A stretch of DNA of 10,391 nucleotides from Gemmatimonas sp. UBA2094 (GTDB lineage: Bacteria; Gemmatimonadota; Gemmatimonadetes; Gemmatimonadales; Gemmatimonadaceae), in contig DCZC01000037.1 in assembly GCA_002331565.1 (NCBI GenBank), forward strand, positions 589-10,979. The letters run 5' to 3'. The first letter of the stretch is position 1; every line of letters starts with the position of its first letter. Below are positions 1 to 6,398 of the stretch, in pieces. Position numbers and translations under genes: made by a program. The notes below the pieces were generated by a model. The model saw nothing but the letters and a program-made list of their open reading frames with translations, did not search any database and was not told the DNA's origin.

Positions 1-1044
1 CCGCCGGTGTGGATGATGCGCCAGGCGGGCCGTTATCTCGCCGAGTACCGTGCGGTGCGCGCGAAGAGCGACTTCCTGACCATGTGCCGCACGCCCGAGC
101 TCGCGACGGAGGTCACGCTGCAGCCAATCGATCTCGTCGGGGTGGACGCCGCGATCATCTTCAGCGATATCCTGGTGATCCCCGAGGCGATGGGCATGCA
201 TCTCACGCTCGACGAAGGCGTGGGGCCGCAATTCCCGTCACCCATCCGTTCGGTGGGTGATCTCGACCGGCTCAACCCGGTCGTGCCGCAGGATCAGCTG
301 GGCTACATGCTCGAGGCGCTGCGGATGACCAAGCGCGCGCTCAACGGCCGCGTGCCGCTCATCGGCTTCGCCGGCGCGCCATGGACGCTGGCGGCGTACA
401 TGGTGGAAGGCAAAGGCACCAAACAGTTCGCCGTGGCCAAGAAGATGCTCTTCGAACAGCCGGCCCTCGCGCATGCACTGCTCGACAAGCTCGCCACCGC
501 GGTGGGGGATTTCCTCGTGGCGCAGGTGGAGGCCGGGGCGCAGGTGGTCCAGCTGTTCGAGTCGTGGGCCGGGGCTCTGGGCCCGCACGAGTTCCGCACA
601 TTCGCGCTGCCGTATCTCGCGAAGGCCGCACTGCGCGCCCGCGAGGCCGGCGTGCCGGTGATCGTATTCGCGCCGGGCGGAGGCTGGGCGATGAGTGAGA
701 TTGCCGCGGCGACACAGGCGGATGCGATCGGCGTGGACTGGCACACGGCGCCGCAGGATGCCCGCACGATGACCGATCCGTTCAACGTCGCGCTGCAGGG
801 CAATCTCGATCCGTGCACGCTCTATGCCCCCACCGACGAGATCCGCCGCCGTACACACGAGATGATTGCGGCCTTCGGGCCGGTAGGTCACGTGGCCAAC
901 CTCGGACACGGCATCCTGCCGGACATGAAACCGGATCACGCGCGCGCCTTCATCGACGCGGTGAAAGAATGGGAATGGACGGACGAGCGCATCGCCGCCC
1001 ATCAAGCGCAGACACCGTTCGCCCAGTTTGCGGGGATCTCATGA
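1..1044 (+). CDS. hemE: Uroporphyrinogen decarboxylase (5' truncated by window edge)
   Basis: Cytosolic enzyme that removes four acetate carboxyls from uroporphyrinogen III to give coproporphyrinogen III. The frame is open from base 1 and the first visible residues are P-P-V-W-M-M-R-Q-A-G-R-Y, the conserved HemE N-terminal motif. That motif lies about 22 residues into E. coli HemE, so only about 20 residues are missing and the GTG at position 7 is an internal Val codon, not the start. Counting from the first visible codon (347 residues), the substrate-binding Arg of MRQAGRY is residue 7, the catalytic Asp of FSDIL is residue 56, the conserved Tyr of AAYMVEG is residue 133, and the C-terminal NLGHG His is residue 303. 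All residues I could match to the E. coli active site are present. The TGA overlaps the hemF start, which indicates translational coupling in a haem operon. Identification is very secure. Confidence 0.97.
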   Translation, partial: PPVWMMRQAGRYLAEYRAVRAKSDFLTMCRTPELATEVTLQPIDLVGVDAAIIFSDILVIPEAMGMHLTLDEGVGPQFPSPIRSVGDLDRLNPVVPQDQLGYMLEALRMTKRALNGRVPLIGFAGAPWTLAAYMVEGKGTKQFAVAKKMLFEQPALAHALLDKLATAVGDFLVAQVEAGAQVVQLFESWAGALGPHEFRTFALPYLAKAALRAREAGVPVIVFAPGGGWAMSEIAAATQADAIGVDWHTAPQDARTMTDPFNVALQGNLDPCTLYAPTDEIRRRTHEMIAAFGPVGHVANLGHGILPDMKPDHARAFIDAVKEWEWTDERIAAHQAQTPFAQFAGIS

Positions 1045-2045
1045 CCGTCGCCATGCATCCGGGTGAGCTGCGTACGGCCGCGCCGGTACCCGTCGCGAAC
1101 CGTCGGGCCGATGTCACGCGCTGGATTGCCGGACTGCACGACGAGCTCACGTCGTTCTTCGGCCGCCTCGATCGTGGGGGCACGTTCACCGAGGACCGCT
1201 GGGAGCGTCCGGGCGGAGGCGGCGGTGTGGCGCGCGTGATGACCGATGGCGTGACGTTCGAAAAAGCCGGCATCAACCGCTCGGCCGTAATGGGGGTGCT
1301 GCCCCCGGCCGCGGCGCATCGGCTGGGAGGGCGCGGGGCGGCCACGGGTTCCACGCACTTCTTCGCGACGGGCGTGAGCCTCGTAGTGCATCCGCGCAGT
1401 CCGATGGTGCCTACGGTGCACCTCAACGTGCGCTACTTCGAGCTGACCGACGAGGCCGGCACCATCACCGACTGCTGGTTCGGCGGTGGTACCGACCTGA
1501 CGCCGTTCTATCCGCACGAGGAGGATGCGCGCACGTTCCACGTCGCGCTGCGCGACATGTGCGAGCGGCACCATCGCGGCTTCTATCCCGCCTTCAAGCG
1601 GTGGTGCGACGAGTACTTCGTGAACACGCACCGCGACAACGAAGCGCGCGGTGTGGGCGGCATCTTCTTCGATCACCTGCGGGCGGACGCCGATCCGTTC
1701 GGTCTCGACTTCGACAGCACCCGCGCCTTCGTCACCGACGTCGCCCGTGCGCTGCGACAGGCGTACGAGCCCATCGTCGATCGGCGGCGGAACGAGGCGT
1801 TCGGCGACGCCGAGCGCGAGTTCCAGCTGGTGCGTCGCGGCCGTTACGTGGAGTTCAATCTCGTACACGATCGCGGTACCACCTTCGGTCTGCAGACGAA
1901 CGCCCGGGTGGAGAGCGTCCTCATGAGCCTCCCACCGCTGGCAATGTGGCAGTATGCCCCTCGGTATTCTCCTCATTCCTTCGAAGCTCGGCTTCAACAG
2001 ATGCTCGAGCCACGCGACTGGGTTGGTGACGTCACTGGAGCGTGA
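1041..2045 (+). CDS. hemF: Oxygen-dependent coproporphyrinogen III oxidase
   Basis: Oxidatively decarboxylates two propionates of coproporphyrinogen III to give protoporphyrinogen IX using O2; a soluble dimer in the family. The protein is 334 aa from ATG 1041, against about 299 in E. coli; the extra length is mainly an N-terminal extension of some 20-25 residues. This start is chosen because it forms an ATGA overlap with hemE and has GGGGA about 6 bases upstream; ATG 1053 is an alternative. By my alignment to E. coli HemF, the substrate Ser is S113 and the four metal or active-site His are H117, H127, H167 and H197, all conserved. Signature blocks are GGGTDLTPFYP (148-158), RGVGGIFFD (203-211), YVEFNLVHDRGTTFGLQT (269-286) and ESVLMSLPPL (291-300). 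Together with HemY downstream it marks the O2-requiring protoporphyrin-dependent branch rather than the coproporphyrin-dependent one. Confidence 0.97.
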   Translation: MTVAMHPGELRTAAPVPVANRRADVTRWIAGLHDELTSFFGRLDRGGTFTEDRWERPGGGGGVARVMTDGVTFEKAGINRSAVMGVLPPAAAHRLGGRGAATGSTHFFATGVSLVVHPRSPMVPTVHLNVRYFELTDEAGTITDCWFGGGTDLTPFYPHEEDARTFHVALRDMCERHHRGFYPAFKRWCDEYFVNTHRDNEARGVGGIFFDHLRADADPFGLDFDSTRAFVTDVARALRQAYEPIVDRRRNEAFGDAEREFQLVRRGRYVEFNLVHDRGTTFGLQTNARVESVLMSLPPLAMWQYAPRYSPHSFEARLQQMLEPRDWVGDVTGA

Positions 2046-2048
2046 ACC

Positions 2049-3545
2049 ATGCGGGTGGCTATAGACATGACCGGCAACATGCCGCCGAATGACAGCGACG
2101 GAAGCGGTCCACGGTCCGTGGCCGTCGTCGGTGCCGGCATCACGGGGCTGGTCGCGGCTTGGGAGTTGCGCCGGCGCGGGGTGAACGTCGTGCTGTACGA
2201 GGCCAGCGGGCATGCCGGCGGCGCCATCCGCACCACGCATGCCGACGGCTTTCTCGCCGAGCATGGTCCAAACTCGTTCGTCACCTCGCCGGCCGTGGAG
2301 TCGCTCCTTCAGCAACTGCACCTCGAAGAGGATGTGGTGCAGGCGAACCCCGGCGCGAAGCGCCGCTATGTGGTGCGCGACGGTCGGCTGGTGCCCTTCC
2401 CCCTGACGCCGTCGAGCATGCTTGGCACCAGCCTGCTGTCGCTGCGGGCGAAGCTGCGCGTGCTGCTCGAGCCGCTCGTGCGCACGCGCCGGCAGGAAGG
2501 CGACGAGTCGGTGGCGAGCTTTGTGCGCCGCCGGCTCGGGCATGAGGTACTCGACTATGCGGTTGATCCATTCATCTCCGGCATCTTCGCAGGTGACCCG
2601 GAGACGCTGAGCATGGCGCATGCCTTCCCGCGAGTGGCCGCCCTCGAGCGCCGGTTCGGTTCCCTGTCGAAGGGCCTGATGATGCAGCGCAGGTCGCTCG
2701 CCGGCGGCGAGAGCGACGGTGGAGCGGACAGCATGCCAGGTGACACCAAGGGGCACCTCATGTCGTCGGCAGCGCCAGTGCCTGCGCGGCTCGTCAGCTT
2801 CGTTGACGGCATGCAGACGCTCACCGACACGCTCGAGGCGTCGCTCGCCGGAACGCTGCGGCTCGGCTGCCCCGTGCGTCTCGTGCACCGGCAGGAAGCG
2901 CGCTGGTTGGTGGACGCGGGTCAGGACGGGGCGTCGCGCTCACGTCTGGTGGATGCCGTCGTGATGGCCACGCCGGCCCATGTACTGGCTGCCATGGAGT
3001 TGCCCGCGTCGATGCGCGCGTGCGCCGCTCCCATCGAACGCGTGGAGTACCCGAGCGTCAGCACGCTCACGCTCGGCTTCCGGCGCCAAGATGTCGCGCA
3101 TCCACTCGATGGATTCGGCGTACTCATCCCCGCCGCCGAGCGACGCTCGCTGCTGGGCGCGCTGTTCAGTTCGTCGCTGTTCCCCAGCCGTTCGCCCGAC
3201 GACTGCGTCACGATCACCTGCTTCGTGGGCGGCGCGCGCCAGGCCGACCGGGCGCGCGAAGACGCCGACCTGCTGGTGGAGCGCGTGCTGGTCGACTTGC
3301 GCCAACTGCTCGGCGTGCGCGGCGAACCGGTCTTCGCCAAGCATGTGTTCTGGCCGCGGGCCATTCCGCAGTACACGGTGGGCTATCAAGCGGTGAAGGA
3401 TGCCGCCGACGCGACCGAGCGGCAGAACCCGGGGCTCTACCTCGCCGGCAACTACCGCAACGGCGTGAGTGTCGGCGACTGCATCGCGAGCGGGCAGCAG
3501 GTGGCGGAACGGGTGGTGGCGTATCTGGCGCGGGCCGGGTCGTAA
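2049..3545 (+). CDS. hemY: Protoporphyrinogen oxidase, FAD-dependent HemY type
   Basis: Flavoenzyme removing six electrons from protoporphyrinogen IX to form protoporphyrin IX with O2 as acceptor; family members are usually membrane-associated. The 498-aa protein has an N-terminal Rossmann FAD site, VAVVGAGITG (24-33, GxGxxG at 28-33), with the ribose-binding acid E51 in VVLYEA, then EHGPNSF (71-77). The stretch around 150-189, containing DPFISGIFAGDPETLSM, is typical of PPO. The C-terminal FAD block is LYLAGNYRNGVSVGDCIASG (463-482). Residues 219-243 form a Gly/Asp/Ser-rich, low-complexity loop that looks like an insertion. Start ATG 2049 is favoured over ATG 2067 and 2079 because GGAG (2037-2040) lies 8 bases upstream; about 22 residues then precede the FAD domain. 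The gap to hemF is 3 bases. Related CgoX enzymes act on coproporphyrinogen III instead, but HemF next door argues for protoporphyrinogen as substrate. Confidence 0.93.
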   Translation: MRVAIDMTGNMPPNDSDGSGPRSVAVVGAGITGLVAAWELRRRGVNVVLYEASGHAGGAIRTTHADGFLAEHGPNSFVTSPAVESLLQQLHLEEDVVQANPGAKRRYVVRDGRLVPFPLTPSSMLGTSLLSLRAKLRVLLEPLVRTRRQEGDESVASFVRRRLGHEVLDYAVDPFISGIFAGDPETLSMAHAFPRVAALERRFGSLSKGLMMQRRSLAGGESDGGADSMPGDTKGHLMSSAAPVPARLVSFVDGMQTLTDTLEASLAGTLRLGCPVRLVHRQEARWLVDAGQDGASRSRLVDAVVMATPAHVLAAMELPASMRACAAPIERVEYPSVSTLTLGFRRQDVAHPLDGFGVLIPAAERRSLLGALFSSSLFPSRSPDDCVTITCFVGGARQADRAREDADLLVERVLVDLRQLLGVRGEPVFAKHVFWPRAIPQYTVGYQAVKDAADATERQNPGLYLAGNYRNGVSVGDCIASGQQVAERVVAYLARAGS

Positions 3546-3610
3546 CAGCGCGACAACGGAAGCCCGAGGGGCGGAATCCCGGAGAGACTGGCAAAGAACG
3601 CCCTGCCGCG

Positions 3611-3620
3611 CGAAGCTTCG
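3611..3620. repeat. 10-bp perfect palindrome just upstream of the bshB1 start
   Basis: CGAAGCTTCG reads identically on both strands and ends 2 bases before the ATG of the deacetylase gene, where a Shine-Dalgarno sequence would normally sit. The only purine-rich element there is the GAAG inside the palindrome (3612-3615, 7 bases from the ATG). It could be a small operator half-pair or chance; a 10-bp palindrome alone is weak evidence. The 77-base spacer (3546-3622) shows nothing else I can support, and no terminator. Confidence 0.3.
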
Positions 3621-3622
3621 GT

Positions 3623-4342
3623 ATGAATCTCGATCTCCTGGCTGTCGGTCCCCATCGCGACGATGTGGAACTCACCTGCGGTGGCACGCTCATCAAAGCC
3701 GTGGATGACGGCAAGCGTGTCGGCATTCTCGATCTCACGCAGGGCGAGATGGGCACACGCGGCTCGGCGGAGTTGCGGGCGCAGGAGGCGGAGCGGGCGC
3801 GGGCGCTGATGGGCGTGCACGTGCGCGAGAATCTCGGGCTCCCCGATGCGGGCATCACCAACGATGATGCCACGCGGGCGACCCTGGTGCAGATGATCCG
3901 CCGGCTGCGGCCGCGCGTGGTGATTGCGCCGGCGCCCCGCGGCCGGCACCCGGATCATCGTCGCACCACGGAGCTCGTGCGCGACGCCTGCTTTCTCGCG
4001 GGGCTCCGGAAGTACGCCCCCGGTGAGCACGAGGCGTTCCGGCCGTTCAAGCTGCTGCACGTGATCGCGTACCGCGAAGACTACACCAAGCCCACGTTCG
4101 TGGTGGACATCACGGCGCAGTTCGAACGCAAGCTCGAGGCGATCAAGGTGTACGGCTCGCAGTTCGACGGTCTCACGCAGGCCGGCGAGGTGTATCCCAA
4201 TGGCGAACCGCTGTACGACATCGTGCGGCATCATGCCGCGCACTACGGTTCGCTCATCCGCAAGCAGTACGGCGAGCCATTCTACACCGACGAGACGATG
4301 GAAGTGGGCGATGTGACGGCGCTTGGCGTGCCGACTTTTTGA
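3623..4342 (+). CDS. bshB1: PIG-L family deacetylase, BshB1-like (bacillithiol biosynthesis)
   Basis: Predicted Zn-dependent cytosolic deacetylase converting N-acetylglucosaminyl-malate to glucosaminyl-malate, the second step of bacillithiol synthesis. The 239-aa length fits the BshB1 subfamily. The N-terminus M-N-L-D-L-L-A-V-G-P-H matches the family start, so ATG 3623 is chosen although the frame is open far upstream through the 3' part of hemY. Metal and catalytic residues are H11, D13 (general base) and D14 in PHRDD, and H109/H112 in RHPDH. BshB1-typical stretches are TQGEMGTRGSAELR (39-52), RENLGLPD (68-75), DACFLAGLRK (121-130) and EAIKVYGSQF (172-181). The usual HPDD motif reads HRDD, Arg replacing Pro at residue 12. 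The gene follows hemY after 77 bases and runs into the next gene almost without a gap. No bshA or bshC is visible, so action on another N-acetylated sugar cannot be excluded. Confidence 0.85.
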   Translation: MNLDLLAVGPHRDDVELTCGGTLIKAVDDGKRVGILDLTQGEMGTRGSAELRAQEAERARALMGVHVRENLGLPDAGITNDDATRATLVQMIRRLRPRVVIAPAPRGRHPDHRRTTELVRDACFLAGLRKYAPGEHEAFRPFKLLHVIAYREDYTKPTFVVDITAQFERKLEAIKVYGSQFDGLTQAGEVYPNGEPLYDIVRHHAAHYGSLIRKQYGEPFYTDETMEVGDVTALGVPTF

Positions 4343-4347
4343 CGGGC

Positions 4348-5376
4348 ATGCGCGACCTCCGGCGCCGTGCGCGGTGGGCGACCTCGACATCGGCGGCCGT
4401 GCTGCTGTTCGCTTGCGGGCGGACCGGCGACGGTACCGATGCGGCCAAGCGCGACAGCGCTGTGAACGGTACGGCCCCGTCGCCGACGTCATGGTGCGCG
4501 AAGATTCCACGGCCGGAGAACGTGCGCTTTCCCCGCGTCGACGTGCCCGGTGACTGGCACGAGGTGTACCGCGTGGAGCCGGGCGTCTTCGCGATCACGG
4601 AGCCGCGACAGTTTCAGGAAGCGATTGCGTATCTGATCGTCGGTGACTCGAGCGCCGTGCTGTTCGATGCGGGCATCGGTCTCGTGCCGCTCGCGCCGGT
4701 GGTACAGGCGCTCACCTCGCGGCCGGTGCGTGTGCTCAACTCGCATTCGCACTTCGATCACGTGGGCGCCAACCACGAGTTCGAGCAGGTGCTGGCGCTG
4801 GACCTGCCGTTCACACGGGGCAACGAGGGCGGCAAGCCGCACGGCGACGTGGCCGACGAAGTGGTGCCGAGCGCGTTCTGCGGCGCCCCGCCGACGACTG
4901 CGGACACCGCCGCCTTCCGGTCACGGCCGTGGCGTGTGGCGCGTCGGGTCACCGTGGGCGATACCCTCTCGCTGGGCGGGCGCGTGCTCGAGATCGTGGC
5001 CGCGCCCGGCCATACGCCCGATGCGATCGTTCTGCTGGACCGCTCGAACGGCCTGCTGTTCACCGGCGACACGTTCTACGAGTCGCAGCTGTGGTTCTTC
5101 GCGGACGAAACGGACATTGCGGCATACGACGCCACGATGAGCCGGCTCGCAGCGTTGGCGCCGTCGCTGCGCCGCGTACTGCCGGCGCACAACACGGTCT
5201 CCGCCGCACCGTCGCGGCTGGCCGATGTGGCCAACGCGGTGCAGGTGCTGCGCGACGGGGGCGGAGTCCGCGTCATCGACGAAGACGGGGTGCGGGAGGC
5301 CGTCACGGTGGGGGACGTACGGTTCCTCGTGCGTCGCGCGCGGGCGGCGGCCACGGCACCTGCGCGACCGCAATAG
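4348..5376 (+). CDS. Metallo-beta-lactamase-fold hydrolase, predicted lipoprotein
   Basis: Predicted exported Zn hydrolase; substrate unknown. From ATG 4348 it is 342 aa. A TTG at 4339, overlapping the bshB1 stop (TTGA), would add 3 residues. The N-terminus has an Arg-rich n-region (RDLRRRARW), a hydrophobic core SAAVLLFA and a lipobox-like L-F-A-C-G, with the lipidated Cys at 23. Gly at +2 would allow outer-membrane sorting. A low-complexity linker of about 25 residues follows. The MBL domain carries the full dinuclear set: HSHFDH (H133, H135, D137, H138), APGHT (H222), FTGDTFY (D241) and LPAHN (H281). Two Cys in the mature part (C50, C178) could form a disulfide outside the cytoplasm. The opening of the domain resembles a large family of uncharacterised bacterial MBL hydrolases. 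The start lies 5 bases after bshB1, so co-transcription is likely. Nothing specifically points to antibiotic hydrolysis; a lactonase, esterase or thioesterase-like activity is equally possible. Confidence 0.88.
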   Translation: MRDLRRRARWATSTSAAVLLFACGRTGDGTDAAKRDSAVNGTAPSPTSWCAKIPRPENVRFPRVDVPGDWHEVYRVEPGVFAITEPRQFQEAIAYLIVGDSSAVLFDAGIGLVPLAPVVQALTSRPVRVLNSHSHFDHVGANHEFEQVLALDLPFTRGNEGGKPHGDVADEVVPSAFCGAPPTTADTAAFRSRPWRVARRVTVGDTLSLGGRVLEIVAAPGHTPDAIVLLDRSNGLLFTGDTFYESQLWFFADETDIAAYDATMSRLAALAPSLRRVLPAHNTVSAAPSRLADVANAVQVLRDGGGVRVIDEDGVREAVTVGDVRFLVRRARAAATAPARPQ

Positions 5377-5385
5377 ATTGCCGCC

Positions 5386-6045
5386 ATGACGCCACGCAAT
5401 CCGAACCTGCTCGACATCTCGATTCCCATGGCCGCGACCACCCCCGAGTGGCCCGGTGATCAGCCGTTTCACTGCGGCTGGACCTGCCGGCGGGAAAGTG
5501 GCGAGAGCGTGAATCTCGCGGCCATCACCACGAGCTTTCATGTCGGCACGCACGCCGATGCGCCGCTGCACGTGCACTCGGCGTGGCCGGCGTCGGAGGC
5601 GCTCGAGCTCGAGGCGTTCGTGGGGCCCGCACGCGTGGTGGCGCTGCCGGCCGACTGGCCCGTGTCGCAGGATCTCGACGTGATGCACGTGATCGATCTG
5701 CTGGGCGGCATCGTGCCGCTGCGCGTGCTGCTGCGCACGGGCTACACGGTGGCGTCCGGCGCCTTCCCCGCCGACTGGCCCTGCCTCACGCGCGACGCGG
5801 CGGAGTGGCTGAGCAATCAGGGGCTGCGCCTGTGGGGCGTGGACGCGCCGAGTGTGGACCGCCGCGAATCGAAGACGCTCGACGTGCATCACGTGCTGCT
5901 GGGGCACAACGCGTTCGTACTGGAGAATCTCGATCTGCGCGAGGTGACGCCGGGCGCCTACGAACTGGTCGCGCCGCCGTTGTCGGTGCATGGCGCGGAT
6001 GCGGCGCCCGTGCGCGCGTTGCTGCGGAGTGTGGTGCGGGGCTGA
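5386..6045 (+). CDS. kynB: Kynurenine formamidase / cyclase family hydrolase
   Basis: Predicted Zn-dependent hydrolase of N-formyl-L-kynurenine to kynurenine and formate in tryptophan breakdown; cytosolic, no signal peptide. The 219-aa length matches bacterial KynB. The N-terminal block L-L-D-I-S-I-P and TPEWPGDQPF (19-28), with W22 in the position of the KynB substrate-pocket Trp, precedes the cyclase-family metal motif FHVGTHADAPLH (51-62: ligands H52, H56, D58; catalytic H62). Further matches are GVDAPSVD (151-158), SKTLDVHH (162-169), E180 in LENLDL, PGAYELVAPPL (189-199) and DAAPVRALLR (205-214). ATG 5386 is the only sensible start; it lacks a Shine-Dalgarno sequence and lies 9 bases after the preceding stop, so translation may be coupled. 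No kynA, kynU or other tryptophan-pathway gene is in the window. A different cyclase-family amidase is possible, but the match is specifically KynB-like. Confidence 0.85.
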   Translation: MTPRNPNLLDISIPMAATTPEWPGDQPFHCGWTCRRESGESVNLAAITTSFHVGTHADAPLHVHSAWPASEALELEAFVGPARVVALPADWPVSQDLDVMHVIDLLGGIVPLRVLLRTGYTVASGAFPADWPCLTRDAAEWLSNQGLRLWGVDAPSVDRRESKTLDVHHVLLGHNAFVLENLDLREVTPGAYELVAPPLSVHGADAAPVRALLRSVVRG

Positions 6046-6070
6046 TTGGGTCAACTGCTCGTCGGAGGCC

Positions 6071-6319
6071 GCGGAGCCGCGCGAGCCCCACCTGATCGGT
6101 GCTCACGCGCAACTTGGTGCCGCGGAAGCGCTCCTCCATGGCCTCGATGGCTTCCCAGCGCTCCTCGAGCGGCGAGAGGTTCCAGCAGCCGCACCCGCGG
6201 CACACCACCCGGAGGCGCCCCTGCCGGCCGTCGAACGCCAGGCGTGAGCCCACGGGGAAGCCCCCGAAGGCCTCGTTCCGGCCAAGGTCGGTGGTGCAGT
6301 GAAAGCAGGTGGAAAACAC
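6071..6319 (-). pseudogene. 5' fragment of a CxxC...CxxC zinc-ribbon-like protein gene
   Basis: On the minus strand a GTG at 6319 opens a protein starting M-F-S-T-C-F-H-C. It carries C5-x2-C8 and C40-x2-C43 (plus C45), an FPVGSRLAFD block (21-30), NLSPLEERWEAIE (47-59) and RVSTDQVGLARLR (71-83). From memory this resembles the N-terminus of a conserved, uncharacterised zinc-ribbon-like protein of roughly 300 aa in Gemmatimonadota and relatives; this needs a search. Codons are strongly GC-ending, like real genes here, so it does not look like a shadow of another gene. After residue about 83 the recognisable sequence stops and the frame runs antisense through the last third of kynB, to a stop at 5786, as Arg/Ala/Pro-rich filler. 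I therefore call it a truncated gene with its 3' part lost, the break lying between about 6046 and 6071. The alternative is a functional short or chimeric protein of 177 aa overlapping kynB. No Shine-Dalgarno sequence precedes the GTG. Confidence 0.55.
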
Positions 6320-6398
6320 GAATGGGGGTGGGGGTACCGTGCCCTACGGACGCCGGCCGTCCGTGGTTCCACCGCTGTGCATCACTTATTTTTCGGCG
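6320..6398. promoter_or_regulatory. Divergent intergenic region with inverted repeat ahead of the desulfurase operon
   Basis: This 79-base spacer separates the minus-strand zinc-ribbon fragment from the cysteine desulfurase and should hold the promoter of the desulfurase-mnmA pair. It contains a 7-bp inverted repeat, ACGGACG (6346-6352) and CGTCCGT (6358-6364), with a 5-base centre, suitable for a dimeric regulator or a small hairpin. It also holds one AT-rich patch, TTATTTTT (6386-6393), 6 to 13 bases before the ATG. TTATTT could be a -10 element giving a nearly leaderless mRNA, but I see no good -35 element. A GGGGGTGGGGG run lies at 6324-6334. These are sequence observations; regulatory function is inferred. 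Confidence 0.35.

Noticed and set aside
7..9. GTG as a start codon for hemE
   Set aside because: The codon encodes the conserved Val of PVWMMRQAGRY, preceded in frame by the family's Pro; the gene begins outside the window.
813..1040. In-frame upstream extension of hemF inside hemE
   Set aside because: The extension is Arg-rich shadow sequence of hemE. HemF homology starts well after ATG 1041, and the ATGA overlap fits a coupled start.
1002..2888. Very long minus-strand open frame (628 codons) opposite hemF and hemY
   Set aside because: It lies entirely antisense to two secure haem genes. Its His/Arg/Glu-rich composition is the mirror of GC-rich codons, with no recognisable domain.
4921..6054. 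Minus-strand open frame opposite the MBL hydrolase and kynB
   Set aside because: It is antisense to two motif-complete genes and has shadow-type composition.
6057..6086. Possible terminator hairpin after kynB (GCTCG...CGAGC)
   Set aside because: The stem is only 5 bp with a long imperfect loop and no T-run, and it lies inside the coding-like part of the minus-strand fragment.
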